Source of the DNA: Psychrobacter sp. P2G3
GTDB lineage: Bacteria; Pseudomonadota; Gammaproteobacteria; Pseudomonadales; Moraxellaceae
DNA length: 64,000 nt
Direction: 5' to 3'
Assembly (NCBI RefSeq): GCF_001593285.1
Contig: NZ_CP012529.1
Location: forward strand, 248,001-312,000
Shown: piece by piece, positions 1-8,672 of the stretch
How the letters are laid out: the number at the start of each line of letters is the position of its first letter
How positions within the stretch are numbered: the first letter of the stretch is position 1
The notes under the pieces: model-generated
What the model saw: the letters and a program-made list of their open reading frames with translations, nothing else
Told to the model about the DNA's origin: nothing
Database searches by the model: none
Translations under genes and position numbers: made by a program

Positions 1-132
1 TATAAAAATACTATCTTTGTTTTCAACTCAAATTCTCTTTCTTTGTCTGTCTTCTCTTATCATAATGTACGATAAGTACCTGAATTACGGTACAATGGCA
101 GCACTATTCATTGCTTGCTATGAGCTTGTATC

Positions 133-786
133 ATGTCAAAAAGTACGTCGAAAGCTGCCATTAAGTCAAAGTCTCAAAAAAATACTCCTCAACAACAGGT
201 GCCTCATATTGAAGAGCCTACGATTGCCAAACCAATGGCACGTATCGTCGCTATTCTCTATGATGGGATGTTGATTTTGGCGTTATTGTTCTTAGTAGGG
301 ACAGTGCTAACGGTTATTGGGACGCTGCTCACCATGGAGACAGGGACGCAGTCTGAACAAGCACAATCGCTGCCGACATGGTATCAGAACTTTATTATGA
401 CCCCATCCTTTATACTGACGCTAGTGGCCTTTTACGGTTTATTTTGGCGTCGAGGGGGTCAGACACTAGGTATGCAGACATGGCGACTGAAAACCGTCAA
501 TAACGCCGGACATCTGTTAACGTGGGGTCAGTCATTTAAACGTATTCTAGCGGCTGCTTTGATGCCGTTGATTTTTGGCATTATTGGTAGTCTGATAGGT
601 GGCTCACGCGCTATTTTACTAACCAGCGCATTTCTGGGCTTGGTTTTTAACTACGTATTTTGCTTATTTAATCGCCGAGGCTTAGCGGTACAAGATATGT
701 TGTCAAATACCATTACTTTAAAAATGCCAAAAGTAGCGCATGAAGGTTTGTGGCGCGGCTTTAGAAACCGTAAGCAAAATAAGTAG
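133..786 (+). CDS. RDD family membrane protein
   Basis: A 217-residue inner-membrane protein of the RDD family. A basic, polar N-terminus (about residues 1-35) precedes the first membrane segment, which carries the family signature in the form ARIVAILYDGMLI (R and D present). A second hydrophobic segment lies near residues 95-112, followed by the amphipathic stretch RRGGQTLGMQTWRLK typical of the family. Two further segments span about 135-180. RDD proteins are small membrane proteins, a few linked to cation exchange, but most have no assigned substrate, so none is given here. The ATG at 133 is preceded by only a weak ribosome site. It converges with the antiporter gene on the other strand with 47 bp between the stops. 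The fold assignment is firm; the function is unknown. Confidence 0.85.
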   Translation: MSKSTSKAAIKSKSQKNTPQQQVPHIEEPTIAKPMARIVAILYDGMLILALLFLVGTVLTVIGTLLTMETGTQSEQAQSLPTWYQNFIMTPSFILTLVAFYGLFWRRGGQTLGMQTWRLKTVNNAGHLLTWGQSFKRILAAALMPLIFGIIGSLIGGSRAILLTSAFLGLVFNYVFCLFNRRGLAVQDMLSNTITLKMPKVAHEGLWRGFRNRKQNK

Positions 787-833
787 CTGAAAAATGTCAT
801 TGTTTGAGTAATAATTAATAAGTATACGATTGA

Positions 834-1895
834 TTATATATTTGCTGTTTGGATTAGCCATACAGTATAGCCAACAAAGAATAGTATCATTGTGATGCCA
901 GATGTACGGCCAAATTTGCGGTTGGAGATAAAGGCAAAGACACACATTACAAAGAGCAGCGAAGTAATCAGCCCCATTACCAGTACATCACGAGATAAGA
1001 TCATTGGATTTGTTGTAATCGGTGCAATAATTGCTGCCAGTCCTACTACCCCTAGCGTATTAAAAATATTAGAGCCGATAATATTACCAAGTGCCATATC
1101 GTGCTCACCATGACGAGCTGCGGCAAGACTTGCGACCAGCTCTGGCAAGGATGTGCCAATAGCAACAATAGTCAGCCCAATAATCAACTCACTCAATCCC
1201 CAAAATGTCGCTACCTCAACTGCGCCCCATACAATCGCACGTGAGCTCAAGACTAACATCAGCATACCTACGAACAAGCTCCCTAACCCGCGTGCTAAGC
1301 TTGGCTCTATATAGCCTGAGTCTGTAATTTTTGCTGTCGCGCCTTGTATTTCTGTTTCCGTACTTCTTATATCCTTGCTTTCTACTGCGACGTTGCCTTT
1401 GGCGAGATTGTTTTCTTCAGGGTTATCATTATATTCTAAGCTGCCCGTACGTAAGCTAAGCACGATTTGAACGCCTAAGACGATTACTAATAAGACTAAT
1501 AACAATATGCCATCAGCTAGGCTTAGTACGCCGTCACGCAACTGCCATGCTGCTAGAGCAGTAATCAGCAGCAGCATGGGCATGTCGCGCGCTATGATGC
1601 TCTTATGGATGATGATAGGGCTTATGAGGACTGTCGCGCCTAATACCAGCGCAATATTAATAATATTTGAGCCATAAGCATTACCCAAGGCAAGCTCAGG
1701 ACTACCGTCTAGTGCTGCCAATACCGATACCACCATTTCAGGTGCTGATGTCCCTAAACCTAAAATCAGAACCCCAATCAGAAAACTTGGTAGCCCCAGC
1801 TTTTTTGCTAATGCAGTTGCGCCATCAATAAAGACATCAGCGCTCCAAACGAGAATCGCTAAACCAACCAGTATTGCAATAACTGCCAACCACAT
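834..1895 (-). CDS. CaCA-family calcium/sodium antiporter (YrbG-like)
   Basis: A 353-residue inner-membrane exchanger of the Ca2+:cation antiporter superfamily. It shows the expected internal duplication. The first alpha repeat contains GLGTSAPEMVVSVLAAL and later GNAYGSNIINIALVLG. The second contains AIGTSLPELVASLAAA and GNIIGSNIFNTLGVVG. The acidic residue within each (A/S)PE motif is the ion ligand in known structures. The halves are joined by a hydrophilic loop (about residues 150-205) rich in Glu, Asp and Asn, which probably faces the cytoplasm. Its length matches YrbG-type proteins, which exchange Na+ or H+ for Ca2+; the exact ions cannot be read from sequence. It is a single gene, convergent with the RDD gene. 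Confidence 0.9.
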   Translation of the reverse strand: MWLAVIAILVGLAILVWSADVFIDGATALAKKLGLPSFLIGVLILGLGTSAPEMVVSVLAALDGSPELALGNAYGSNIINIALVLGATVLISPIIIHKSIIARDMPMLLLITALAAWQLRDGVLSLADGILLLVLLVIVLGVQIVLSLRTGSLEYNDNPEENNLAKGNVAVESKDIRSTETEIQGATAKITDSGYIEPSLARGLGSLFVGMLMLVLSSRAIVWGAVEVATFWGLSELIIGLTIVAIGTSLPELVASLAAARHGEHDMALGNIIGSNIFNTLGVVGLAAIIAPITTNPMILSRDVLVMGLITSLLFVMCVFAFISNRKFGRTSGITMILFFVGYTVWLIQTANI

Positions 1896-1946
1896 GAGTA
1901 CTTTCCTTTACGAATAATGAATGAGTAATTTGCTTTTAGTTGATAT

Positions 1947-1981
1947 AAAAAAAGCCGAACCACAATTTGGATTCAGCTTTT
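1947..1981 (-). terminator. Intrinsic terminator after panD
   Basis: On the minus strand, AAAAGCTGAA and TTCGGCTTTT form a stem with one G-T pair, closed inside by CCA/TGG, and a run of seven T follows. It lies downstream of panD and before the antiporter start, so the two genes are probably separate transcripts. Confidence 0.7.
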
Positions 1982-2081
1982 GGATAGGAATAAATATTTT
2001 GACAGATCCAATACTAGGACATGCCCTAGCTATTTATAAAGATAAGTACTTTTGAGTACCAACTTTAACGACTATTAAGTA

Positions 2082-2462
2082 TTAAGCCACTTGTACGGGG
2101 ATAATATTGGCTGTGTCTTTGACCGTATTATCTTCATTGCAATAGACCAGTTTTGGCTGATAAGTCTCGGCTTCTACTTCATCAAAGTGAGCATAGGCGC
2201 AGATAATGACGATATCGCCTAGGTCAGCCATATGAGCTGCGGCACCATTTAATGAGATGATACCAGAACCAGCTTCAGCGCGAATAGCATAGGTGCGAAA
2301 GCGCTTGCCATTGGTCACATTGTAGATGTCGATAGATTCATTTTCACGTAGACCAGCAAGATCTAGCAAATCACCATCGATACCGCACGAGCCTTCGTAA
2401 TGAAGCTCAGCATGCGTGACGCGGGCACGGTGCAATTTGCATTTAAGCATATTAAGTAGCAT
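2082..2462 (-). CDS. panD: Aspartate 1-decarboxylase (pro-enzyme)
   Basis: PanD converts L-aspartate to beta-alanine, the precursor of pantothenate and coenzyme A. The 126-residue product is made as an inactive pro-protein that self-cleaves between Gly24 and Ser25 in YEGSC, leaving a pyruvoyl group on the new N-terminus. That motif and the family stretches [20 protein letters not shown] and NGAAAH are all present. The start is the first ATG, because the four residues before MLKCKLHR match the E. coli enzyme layout. No other pantothenate gene adjoins it. An intrinsic terminator follows at 1947-1981, so it appears to be monocistronic. Confidence 0.97.
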   Translation of the reverse strand: MLLNMLKCKLHRARVTHAELHYEGSCGIDGDLLDLAGLRENESIDIYNVTNGKRFRTYAIRAEAGSGIISLNGAAAHMADLGDIVIICAYAHFDEVEAETYQPKLVYCNEDNTVKDTANIIPVQVA

Positions 2463-2604
2463 GAATTGCTTCCTTAGCGTAACAAAAGTAATCAGTTAAT
2501 GGGGACAGATAGCTTTAAATAAAAGGTTAAGTAAAAATCTTGTTAGTTCAGTTTGCGTTATATGCCCACTTATAAAACACGAAATAGCGCTATTAACTAT
2601 TTAA

Positions 2605-2636
2605 TAAAAGCAGATATTTACAATAAAACGTCTGCT
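2605..2636 (-). terminator. Possible weak terminator after pth
   Basis: On the minus strand AGCAGA and TCTGCT pair, with an inner TTT/AAA extension, and are followed by TTTTATT. It lies about 70 bp past the pth stop. The stem is short and the T run is broken, so confidence is modest. Confidence 0.4.
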
Positions 2637-2706
2637 GTTTCTTGATAGTAAGCATCAAATTCCGAGTAAAAAAGTGACAAGTTTTGAACAGAAGGTATCA
2701 TACCGC

Positions 2707-3288
2707 TCAGTCGGGCAGTTTAAAACCATTAATCTGCGAACGCGCGCGTTCAATATCGCCATCTAATAATAAAGGCAGCGCCTCAAAAGCCGCAGTTAGC
2801 GCACTATCAATCGCGATTTGCTCATCGGGAGAAGCTTTTGAGAGCACATGTCCGCTTACTTTAGACTTATGACCCGGATGACCAATGCCGACACGCAAGC
2901 GATGAAAATCATTGCCAATATGCGGGGTGATATCACGCAAGCCATTATGTCCGCCATGGCCGCCATCTGTTTTGAGCTTAATGCTGCCAGCAGGAATATC
3001 TAGCTCGTCATGGGCAATCAGTAACTCGTCATTATCAATGCCATAAAACTTGACCATTGGTATCACAGACTGTCCAGATTTATTCATAAAGGTCGATGGC
3101 ATCAATAGGCGCACATCATGACCATGAATCTGCCCACGTCCTGTTACCCCGTGAAATTTTTTGTCAGGGGAAAGCGTAATATTGAACTGCTGCGCTAAAT
3201 GATAGACGAACCAAAATCCTGCATTATGACGCGTAAACATATACTGCTGCCCAGGATTTCCAAGACCGACGATAAGCTTTATGGACAT
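2707..3288 (-). CDS. pth: Peptidyl-tRNA hydrolase
   Basis: Pth hydrolyses the ester bond of peptidyl-tRNAs that drop off ribosomes, recycling tRNA in the cytoplasm. The 193-residue product begins MSIKLIVGLGNPG, the canonical N-terminus. It has the catalytic His21 in FTRHNAGF, the AHDELD segment and the GGHGGHNGLRDI loop that binds tRNA. The open frame extends upstream to a TTG at 3306, but the ATG at 3288 was chosen because it places the family N-terminus exactly and has an AGAG ribosome site before it. It is the last gene of the conserved hemA-to-pth block, 216 bp downstream of rplY and separated from it by a strong terminator. Confidence 0.96.
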   Translation of the reverse strand: MSIKLIVGLGNPGQQYMFTRHNAGFWFVYHLAQQFNITLSPDKKFHGVTGRGQIHGHDVRLLMPSTFMNKSGQSVIPMVKFYGIDNDELLIAHDELDIPAGSIKLKTDGGHGGHNGLRDITPHIGNDFHRLRVGIGHPGHKSKVSGHVLSKASPDEQIAIDSALTAAFEALPLLLDGDIERARSQINGFKLPD

Positions 3289-3410
3289 GAGAATACTCTG
3301 CTTCAATTCAATAAATAATCATGCACAAATAAGTGAGACTTGTATCATTCATTTGTTACATTCTGAAAAAATATAGTTTGCAATCCTAATATTCGCAAAC
3401 CGCACTTACA

Positions 3411-3446
3411 AAAACAGCAGGAGACATCAATCCCCTGCTGTTTTTT
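3411..3446 (-). terminator. Terminator after rplY
   Basis: A strong hairpin: CAGCAGG and CCTGCTG arms, with extra A-T pairs at the base and T runs on both sides. It lies after the rplY stop on the minus strand and before the pth start. The symmetric A and T flanks mean it could also act on the plus strand. Confidence 0.85.
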
Positions 3447-3504
3447 AATTAAACGAACCTTGTATTACATAGCAGACGTTAGGTCGCTATATAAAGGTTG
3501 TTTA

Positions 3505-4191
3505 TTATTCGCCGTCTTTGTCTTGATTAGTAGCTTCTGCGCCTTGCTCAGTGGCAGGTACGTCAGCTGCATCAACGTCTTCAGCGTCTTCGTCAACTTC
3601 TTCAACCGTTGGTGGCTGCATGTTAACGATAGTACGATCATGCGCGTCTTCCATATCAAGATCGAAGATAATAACGCCTTCAGGTAGTTTGATGTCTGAT
3701 AGACGGAACAAATCACCGATTTCCATACCAGATACGTCAACTTCTAGGTATTCAGGAAGCTGTGATGGTAGGCAAACGATTTCGATATCAGAAACTAGCG
3801 TAGATAAGACACCACCAGCTTTAGTGCCTGGCGCTTCTTCACGACCAGCGAAATGCACAGGAACGTTCATGTTAATTTTCTGACCTTTTACAACGCGCTG
3901 GAAATCAGCATGCATTGGGAAGCCTTTAGCTGGATGGCGTTGTAGGTCTTTGATAACAACTTGATGCGTTTCGCCGTCAACATTTAGAGTCAAAATGTGT
4001 GAGAAGAAAGCTTCGAATTCAAGTGATTTTACTAACTCGTTAATTTTGATAGAGATAGCTGTTGGCTCTTCACCACCACCATAAATGATAGCAGGAACAA
4101 GATTCTGCTTACGTAGGCGGCGGCTCGCACCTTTACCTTGTAGCTCAGCAGAACGATCAATTGCGTTTAGTTCAAAATGATTAATACTCAT
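3505..4191 (-). CDS. rplY: 50S ribosomal protein L25, long (Ctc/TL5) form
   Basis: L25 binds 5S rRNA in the large ribosomal subunit. This 228-residue protein is the long form: an N-terminal L25 5S-binding domain (about residues 1-95, beginning MSINHFELNAIDR and including ASRRLRKQNLVPAIIYGG) and a C-terminal TL5-type beta domain (about 100-190). The last 35 or so residues are very acidic (EEVDEDAEDVDAADV). The frame runs upstream to 4254, but the ATG at 4191 starts the family N-terminus and has AGGA eight bases before it. It stands between prs and pth as in pseudomonads. A promoter-like site at 4444-4472 and a leader hairpin at 4233-4259 suggest an independent, possibly regulated transcript. 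Confidence 0.95.
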   Translation of the reverse strand: MSINHFELNAIDRSAELQGKGASRRLRKQNLVPAIIYGGGEEPTAISIKINELVKSLEFEAFFSHILTLNVDGETHQVVIKDLQRHPAKGFPMHADFQRVVKGQKINMNVPVHFAGREEAPGTKAGGVLSTLVSDIEIVCLPSQLPEYLEVDVSGMEIGDLFRLSDIKLPEGVIIFDLDMEDAHDRTIVNMQPPTVEEVDEDAEDVDAADVPATEQGAEATNQDKDGE

Positions 4192-4232
4192 GGATATAAT
4201 CCTATAAAAAGAATGAGGAAGTGTCTGGTCAT

Positions 4233-4259
4233 AAAAAAGTGGATTTGCGACCAATCCAC
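4233..4259 (-). promoter_or_regulatory. Attenuator-like hairpin in the rplY leader
   Basis: On the minus strand a perfect 7-bp stem GTGGATT/AATCCAC with a 7-base loop (GGTCGCA) is followed immediately by TTTTTT. This has the form of an intrinsic terminator but lies upstream of the rplY start codon, inside the expected leader. Ribosomal protein genes are often controlled in their leaders; that role here is inference. Confidence 0.5.
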
Positions 4260-4443
4260 TAATAGGTGGTGATGGTTAAGATTTACAGTTAACAATAAAA
4301 TTCGTAACCAGTAAATTTAGCCATTTGCTTATTGTAATGATTTTTATGACATTAATTATCAATTTAATCGTTACTCTTAAGCATGATCAGCACTTTTGAG
4401 AATGCCAACCAGATTAAAAGACAAACGGTCGGCACAGGCGCGC

Positions 4444-4472
4444 ATTATACGTGGTTTTGTAGCAATAATAAA
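4444..4472 (-). promoter_or_regulatory. Candidate rplY promoter
   Basis: A perfect TATAAT -10 box (minus strand, 4449-4444) is followed by a GC-rich discriminator GCGCGCC, as in promoters of translation genes. The -35 position at 17-bp spacing is TTTATT, a poor match. It lies downstream of the prs terminator and would give a leader of about 245 nt before rplY. Apart from this site, the leader hairpin and the prs terminator, nothing else was seen in 4192-4611. Confidence 0.45.
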
Positions 4473-4507
4473 GACCTACGCAAAATGACTGTGCAATCCT
4501 AATAGGT

Positions 4508-4546
4508 AAAAAAAGCGCCAAGTGCTGACACTTGACGCTTTTTTTT
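4508..4546 (-). terminator. Terminator after prs
   Basis: A strong hairpin: AAAAAAGCGCCAAGTG pairs with CACTTGACGCTTTTTT around a CTGA loop with one mismatch. T runs occur on both strands, so it may work in both directions. It separates prs from rplY. Confidence 0.85.
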
Positions 4547-4611
4547 AAACTTAAGCAGTGTTTTATAACGAGCATTGCCAAAAGAAAGTAGGGCAAGTAC
4601 TCAGTAAAAAC

Positions 4612-5559
4612 CTAAGCATCAAACATAGCGCTGATAGATTCTTCGTTATTAATACGACGTAAGCTCTCAGCTAGCATTGGTGCGATAGAGATCTGACGGA
4701 TTTTGCTACAAGCTTTGGCCGCATCAGATAAAGGAATAGTATCGGTAACCACGACTTCATCTAATGCTGATTCAGAAATATTTTTGAGCGCATTACCTGA
4801 TAGTACAGGATGGGTAATATAGGCTAAGACACGACGTGCGCCACTTTCTTTTAGCGCTTCTGCTGCCTTGCATAGAGTACCTGCAGTATCAACCATATCA
4901 TCGACGATGACACAATCACGGTCACGTACATCACCGATAATGTGCATCACTTGTGATTCATTGGCACGCGCACGGCGTTTATCAATAATCGCCATGTCGG
5001 TATCGCCTAATTGCTTGGCCATCGCACGTGCACGAACAACACCACCAACGTCAGGTGAAACCACCATGATGTTGTCGTAATCTTGTTTTTTGAGATCATT
5101 CAATAGAACAGGGGTGGCATAGATGTTATCAACAGGAATATCAAAGAAACCCTGGATTTGATCTGAATGCAAATCGACAGTCATAACACGGTCAATGCTA
5201 ACGATGTTAAGCATATCAGCGACGACTTTAGCCGAAATAGGTACACGAGCTGAACGTGGACGACGATCTTGACGAGCATAACCAAAGTAAGGCATCACGG
5301 CGGTAATACGACCCGCACTTGAACGACGCAAAGCATCGGCCATCATCATGATTTCCATCAAATTATCATTGGTAGGTGCACAGGTAGGTTGCATGATAAA
5401 CACGTCTTTACCGCGTACGTGTTCTTTGATTTCTACAGCGATTTCGCCATCAGAAAAGCGAGTAACGTCAGCTTTACCAAGAGGAATGTGTAGGTGGTCG
5501 GCTACGGTTTTCGCTAATTCAGGGTGGGCATTACCCGTAAAAATCGCCAAATAAGGCAT
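4612..5559 (-). CDS. prs: Ribose-phosphate pyrophosphokinase (PRPP synthase)
   Basis: Prs makes 5-phosphoribosyl-1-pyrophosphate from ribose-5-phosphate and ATP in the cytoplasm; purine, pyrimidine, histidine, tryptophan and NAD synthesis all draw on it. The 315-residue length is standard for class I enzymes. Visible motifs are the N-terminal [12 protein letters not shown], the regulatory and ATP-binding loop around [17 protein letters not shown], the metal-binding [12 protein letters not shown], and the PRPP-binding loop [16 protein letters not shown]. The gene lies between the tRNA-Gln genes and rplY, the usual order in this lineage, and may be co-transcribed with the upstream tRNA. Confidence 0.98.
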   Translation of the reverse strand: MPYLAIFTGNAHPELAKTVADHLHIPLGKADVTRFSDGEIAVEIKEHVRGKDVFIMQPTCAPTNDNLMEIMMMADALRRSSAGRITAVMPYFGYARQDRRPRSARVPISAKVVADMLNIVSIDRVMTVDLHSDQIQGFFDIPVDNIYATPVLLNDLKKQDYDNIMVVSPDVGGVVRARAMAKQLGDTDMAIIDKRRARANESQVMHIIGDVRDRDCVIVDDMVDTAGTLCKAAEALKESGARRVLAYITHPVLSGNALKNISESALDEVVVTDTIPLSDAAKACSKIRQISIAPMLAESLRRINNEESISAMFDA

Positions 5560-5653
5560 GACTGAAGTCCTATTGATTGACTCAAGCAGCGACCGCTAAG
5601 CAGTGTCTAACTGCTCAAATAAAGAAAAGTGTGATGAACGTTACAGCAGAAAA

Positions 5654-5729
5654 TGGCAGGGGTAGCTGGACTCGAACCAACGGATGTCAGGATCAAAACC
5701 TGATGCCTTACCAACTTGGCTATACCCCT
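5654..5729 (-). tRNA. tRNA-Gln (anticodon TTG), copy nearer prs
   Basis: On the minus strand the 76-nt sequence folds as a cloverleaf. The acceptor stem is AGGGGTA/TACCCCT, the anticodon stem TCAGG/CCTGA encloses the loop TTTTGAT (anticodon TTG, reading CAA and CAG), and the T-arm contains GGTTCGAGTCC. A discriminator G and an encoded CCA end complete the gene. It is identical to the second copy 211 bp upstream. It lies about 95 bp before prs, a conserved association in gammaproteobacteria. Confidence 0.96.
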
Positions 5730-5940
5730 GTAATGTTTAGGTTTATCGAACGTTAGCTACTAATATAAAACATTAGCATAACGCTATTACCTAGGAGACC
5801 GTCTAAAAAAACGGCATTCCCTAACGGTGTTCGTTGCGAACTATACCGAAATTGGGAGGGTGTTGTCAATTACTATAAGCTAAGTAATTACTAATAACAG
5901 TACTTATTACCAATATAGATTGAGCAATACACTTAAAATA

Positions 5941-6016
5941 TGGCAGGGGTAGCTGGACTCGAACCAACGGATGTCAGGATCAAAACCTGATGCCTTACCA
6001 ACTTGGCTATACCCCT
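5941..6016 (-). tRNA. tRNA-Gln (anticodon TTG), promoter-proximal copy
   Basis: This is a 76-nt tRNA-Gln with the same sequence as the copy at 5654-5729, including the encoded CCA. It is preceded by a well-formed promoter at 6030-6057. The 211-bp spacer between the copies has no gene and no clear terminator, so both tRNAs and perhaps prs may be read from this promoter. Confidence 0.96.
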
Positions 6017-6029
6017 ATTGTGGCGACCT

Positions 6030-6057
6030 ATTATAAGTAATTTTTCAGATTTTGCAA
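6030..6057 (-). promoter_or_regulatory. Promoter of the tRNA-Gln genes
   Basis: On the minus strand a TTGCAA -35 box and a perfect TATAAT -10 box are separated by 16 bp. The sequence that follows contains the GC-rich discriminator GTCGCCAC common to growth-rate-controlled stable-RNA promoters. The first transcribed tRNA base lies 13 bp after the -10 box. The rest of the gap up to the next gene at 6377 shows only short fragments resembling the repeat at 6801-6857. Confidence 0.7.
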
Positions 6058-6376
6058 GTCATTTGCGGCTTTTTCTGGCTTTTATTCGTAAAGAGCAAAC
6101 TATGAAGTGAGTTCAGCAACTTAGTAGTGAAAATTGATAACAATTATCGGACGTAATTATTTCTAATTGTTTAATGAATTAAGTGCAGCCTACTTTGTAG
6201 TTAGAAAGGATGAGAAAATCGCGCCTCTCGCTTGTATCTATACATCCGAGCAGGGCGGTCGCTATTGATTGAGCGCAACCTACATTCCTACACACGTTTA
6301 GCGCACTAGTGTGAAGAAATTCAAGTAGTATGGATATGAATAGCGTCATCAACACGCATTAAACGAGGAGAATGAC

Positions 6377-6778
6377 ATGACTTATATTCTAACTCAGCCT
6401 AGTAAGCATCATATTGAATTGACCATCAATGGCAAAATTAGCAGTGATGATATGAAGCATCTACTTGATGAATGGATGCAAGCAACGGCTTCTATGACTG
6501 AGGCTGACCCAAATACCGAACTACAAAATGCTACCTTGCTTTATCGCATTAATAGCTTTGCAATGCCATCATTTTCGGCGGTAATGGTTGAGATGAAACG
6601 TATGCCTGAGTTGTGGGCAACAATGAAGTATTTTGGCAAAATGGCAGTGATTAGCGAACAGCAATGGCTACAAAAGGTGGCTGAAATTGAAGGCTGGATG
6701 ATACCAAATTTGGATATCAAAGGGTTTAATCCTGAAGACGAATCAGCTGCTAGGATTTGGTTAGGGATTCAAGATTAG
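6377..6778 (+). CDS. STAS/SEC14 (SpoIIAA-like) domain protein
   Basis: A 133-residue soluble protein with the composition and pattern of the SpoIIAA-like/STAS-SEC14 family: an N-terminal beta strand (MTYILTQPSKHHIELTINGKIS), an acidic helix, and a central segment with FSAVMVEMKRMPELWATMKYFGKMAVISEQQWL. The C-terminal part (GWMIPNLDIKGFNPEDESAA) matches the usual ending of the family. Members are often associated with stress or membrane regulation, but no biochemical role is established. A good ribosome site (GAGGAGA) precedes the ATG. It stands alone; the palindromic repeat at 6801 separates it from the convergent ispE. Confidence 0.75.
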   Translation: MTYILTQPSKHHIELTINGKISSDDMKHLLDEWMQATASMTEADPNTELQNATLLYRINSFAMPSFSAVMVEMKRMPELWATMKYFGKMAVISEQQWLQKVAEIEGWMIPNLDIKGFNPEDESAARIWLGIQD

Positions 6779-6800
6779 CCTGTAGATTGAGCTTGAGTAA

Positions 6801-6857
6801 GTGTGCCCAGCGCACTATTTTTAAAAAATGCGCATATTTCAGGTGTGCTGGACGCAC
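6801..6857. repeat. Imperfect palindromic repeat between convergent genes
   Basis: The arms GTGTGCCCAGCGCAC (6801-6815) and GTGTGCTGGACGCAC (6843-6857) are inverted copies with 3 mismatches in 15. Between them is a second palindrome, ATTTTTAAAAAAT. Related fragments (GAGCGCAACCTACAT and TTTAGCGCAC) occur upstream of the STAS gene near 6270-6310. It looks like a small dispersed palindromic unit that may also terminate both converging transcripts. Confidence 0.5.
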
Positions 6858-6880
6858 CCTACATCTATACAAGTTAGCGT

Positions 6881-7846
6881 TTAAGATGGTAAATTGTTTA
6901 CCATATAGGCTGGACAAGGCGCATCTGCAACCCAATTCGCCAAAAGCTTTTTATCAGTAATCACACTTGCATCCAGTGGCAGGAATACCGCGCTACCAGA
7001 GCCAGTCATGCGTGCTGTACCCAATGCTACTTCTTCTAAGCCTTGCAAATAACGTAACGCTTCATTAACGGCAGGGGCGAGGCTTTTCACTACGGAAGTA
7101 AAGACATTGTTGTAGGGTGCAAGTAGATTTTGCGTATAATTCCTAGACTGATTTTGGATAGTCTGTATTGATAGTGGTGCGATATCACGCTGTAATTTAG
7201 GATGAGCGAATAGCTTAGCAGTATTGACGTGGGCATCAGGAGTCAATATTAAATAATGCTGATCTGGCAAATCAATGGCTGTCAGCTCCTCACCAATACC
7301 CATCGCAATAGCATCTTGCCCAAAAATAAAGATTGGCACGTCTGCGCCAATCCTAGCACCAATTTTTATCAGCTCATTTTGAGTAAAGTTAAGCTGCCAA
7401 ATCTCATTTAATGTCAATAAAGTAGTCGCGGCATTAGAAGAGCCGCCGCCCAAGCCTGCACCCATCGGCAAATGCTTGTCTAAGGTTATTTTTACTTGGG
7501 GTAGCTGCTTAGGTAGCTTGTTTGACTGTATGGCAGTCGCTAGTAACGCACGTGTGGCTTTAAAGATTAGATTGTCTTCTATACTAGTAGTTATCGTTTC
7601 TGCGCCAGTTAACGCCAATAACTGACCACATAGCTCATTAATGTCTAACGAATCCTCAGCGCTAATAGCCATCGCGTTATCTGCGACCAAAAAATGCAAA
7701 TAATCGCCCCAATCGAGCAGTCGAAATACCGTTTGCAGGTTGTGATAGCCATCAGCGCGCTTACCAGTGATATGCAAAAATAAATTAATCTTTGCAGGTG
7801 ACAAACGGCTGATCACTTTATTGGCAGTGGTAGCATTCTTAATCAT
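6881..7846 (-). CDS. ispE: 4-diphosphocytidyl-2-C-methyl-D-erythritol kinase
   Basis: IspE phosphorylates CDP-ME at its 2-hydroxyl with ATP, the fourth step of the MEP isoprenoid pathway. The 321-residue protein has the GHMP-kinase layout: substrate-binding PAKINLFLHITG near residue 17, the ATP loop PMGAGLGGGSSNAAT in the middle, the acidic motif RIGADVPIF, and a C-terminal MTGSGSAVF. It is about 35 residues longer than the E. coli enzyme, mostly from loop insertions. It lies 28 bp after lolB on the same strand, so the two are probably one operon, as in Pseudomonas. Confidence 0.96.
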   Translation of the reverse strand: MIKNATTANKVISRLSPAKINLFLHITGKRADGYHNLQTVFRLLDWGDYLHFLVADNAMAISAEDSLDINELCGQLLALTGAETITTSIEDNLIFKATRALLATAIQSNKLPKQLPQVKITLDKHLPMGAGLGGGSSNAATTLLTLNEIWQLNFTQNELIKIGARIGADVPIFIFGQDAIAMGIGEELTAIDLPDQHYLILTPDAHVNTAKLFAHPKLQRDIAPLSIQTIQNQSRNYTQNLLAPYNNVFTSVVKSLAPAVNEALRYLQGLEEVALGTARMTGSGSAVFLPLDASVITDKKLLANWVADAPCPAYMVNNLPS

Positions 7847-7874
7847 AAATAGCAGTCATTATTCTTTATATTTA

Positions 7875-8507
7875 CTAACTACTTTGGTGGTTAATAGTCA
7901 TGATAACTTTGTGGCCTTCAGGCTGCACAGCGCTAATCTTAGCAGGTAATTTATCTGTACCCTTGTAAGTGAAGCTTGCCGTCCATTGACCATTGACCGA
8001 GCTGATTAACCTACCTTGCGCGTCTAGCTGTGGCGCAGTATCTGAAGGTGCTGAACGCCCAGATATCCAGTAGGGCATCTGCGAGATAGGCGCTTGCCAG
8101 CCAGTTGCTTTTTGTAGCAAGGTTTCAGGATTGTCAGCGGTTAACGTGCCTGTCTTTTCACTAACCAATGTTGCCGTTTGGCCGTTATATTCGATATTGG
8201 TTTTGCCAATGCCTAAGGCCCCAATTAACTCGATAGCAAAACGCTCGTTTTGCTGACCCCACGCATAAAAGGCGCTACCACCTTGCGCTTCGGCTGTCCC
8301 ATTGGCAGGAGTCGTTACCCCAATTTTGCCGGTGATATTAAAATTATCGAGCTTTTGTACTTGTACGATAGGAGAGGTGGGTTTATTCGTCGCACTTGTA
8401 CCCTGCAAAGACTGACAACCAGAAGTAATTAATAACGCAGCGGTAACTGCACCAAACACCGCTAACTTTTTAGGTTTATGGCTTATTGCTGTTGAGAAGG
8501 CTGACAT
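7875..8507 (-). CDS. lolB: Outer-membrane lipoprotein LolB
   Basis: LolB receives lipoproteins from LolA and inserts them into the outer membrane. The 210-residue product has a basic N-terminus, a hydrophobic signal and a lipobox ending ITSGC with Cys31 as the acylated residue. The mature part follows the LolB pattern: an early NFNITGKIGV strand, a central FAIELIGALGIGKTNIEYNG, and a late WTASFTYKGTDKLPAKI. The ATG has a strong GAGGA site. Its position between a TPR gene and ispE is the conserved gammaproteobacterial order and supports the assignment despite limited sequence conservation. Confidence 0.92.
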   Translation of the reverse strand: MSAFSTAISHKPKKLAVFGAVTAALLITSGCQSLQGTSATNKPTSPIVQVQKLDNFNITGKIGVTTPANGTAEAQGGSAFYAWGQQNERFAIELIGALGIGKTNIEYNGQTATLVSEKTGTLTADNPETLLQKATGWQAPISQMPYWISGRSAPSDTAPQLDAQGRLISSVNGQWTASFTYKGTDKLPAKISAVQPEGHKVIMTINHQSS

Positions 8508-8672
8508 AGGTGTTCCTCAAAAATTTACAAAATTAAAATCAAAATAAAGCGATGAAAAAATACTACGCTCAATTTGTTACCCAGTTATGCCCTGTTGTTA
8601 AAGACTTATTGGCGGCATGAGTAACGATTGTATATAACACAAGCAGATGAATACCGTTAAATCGACGAAACA

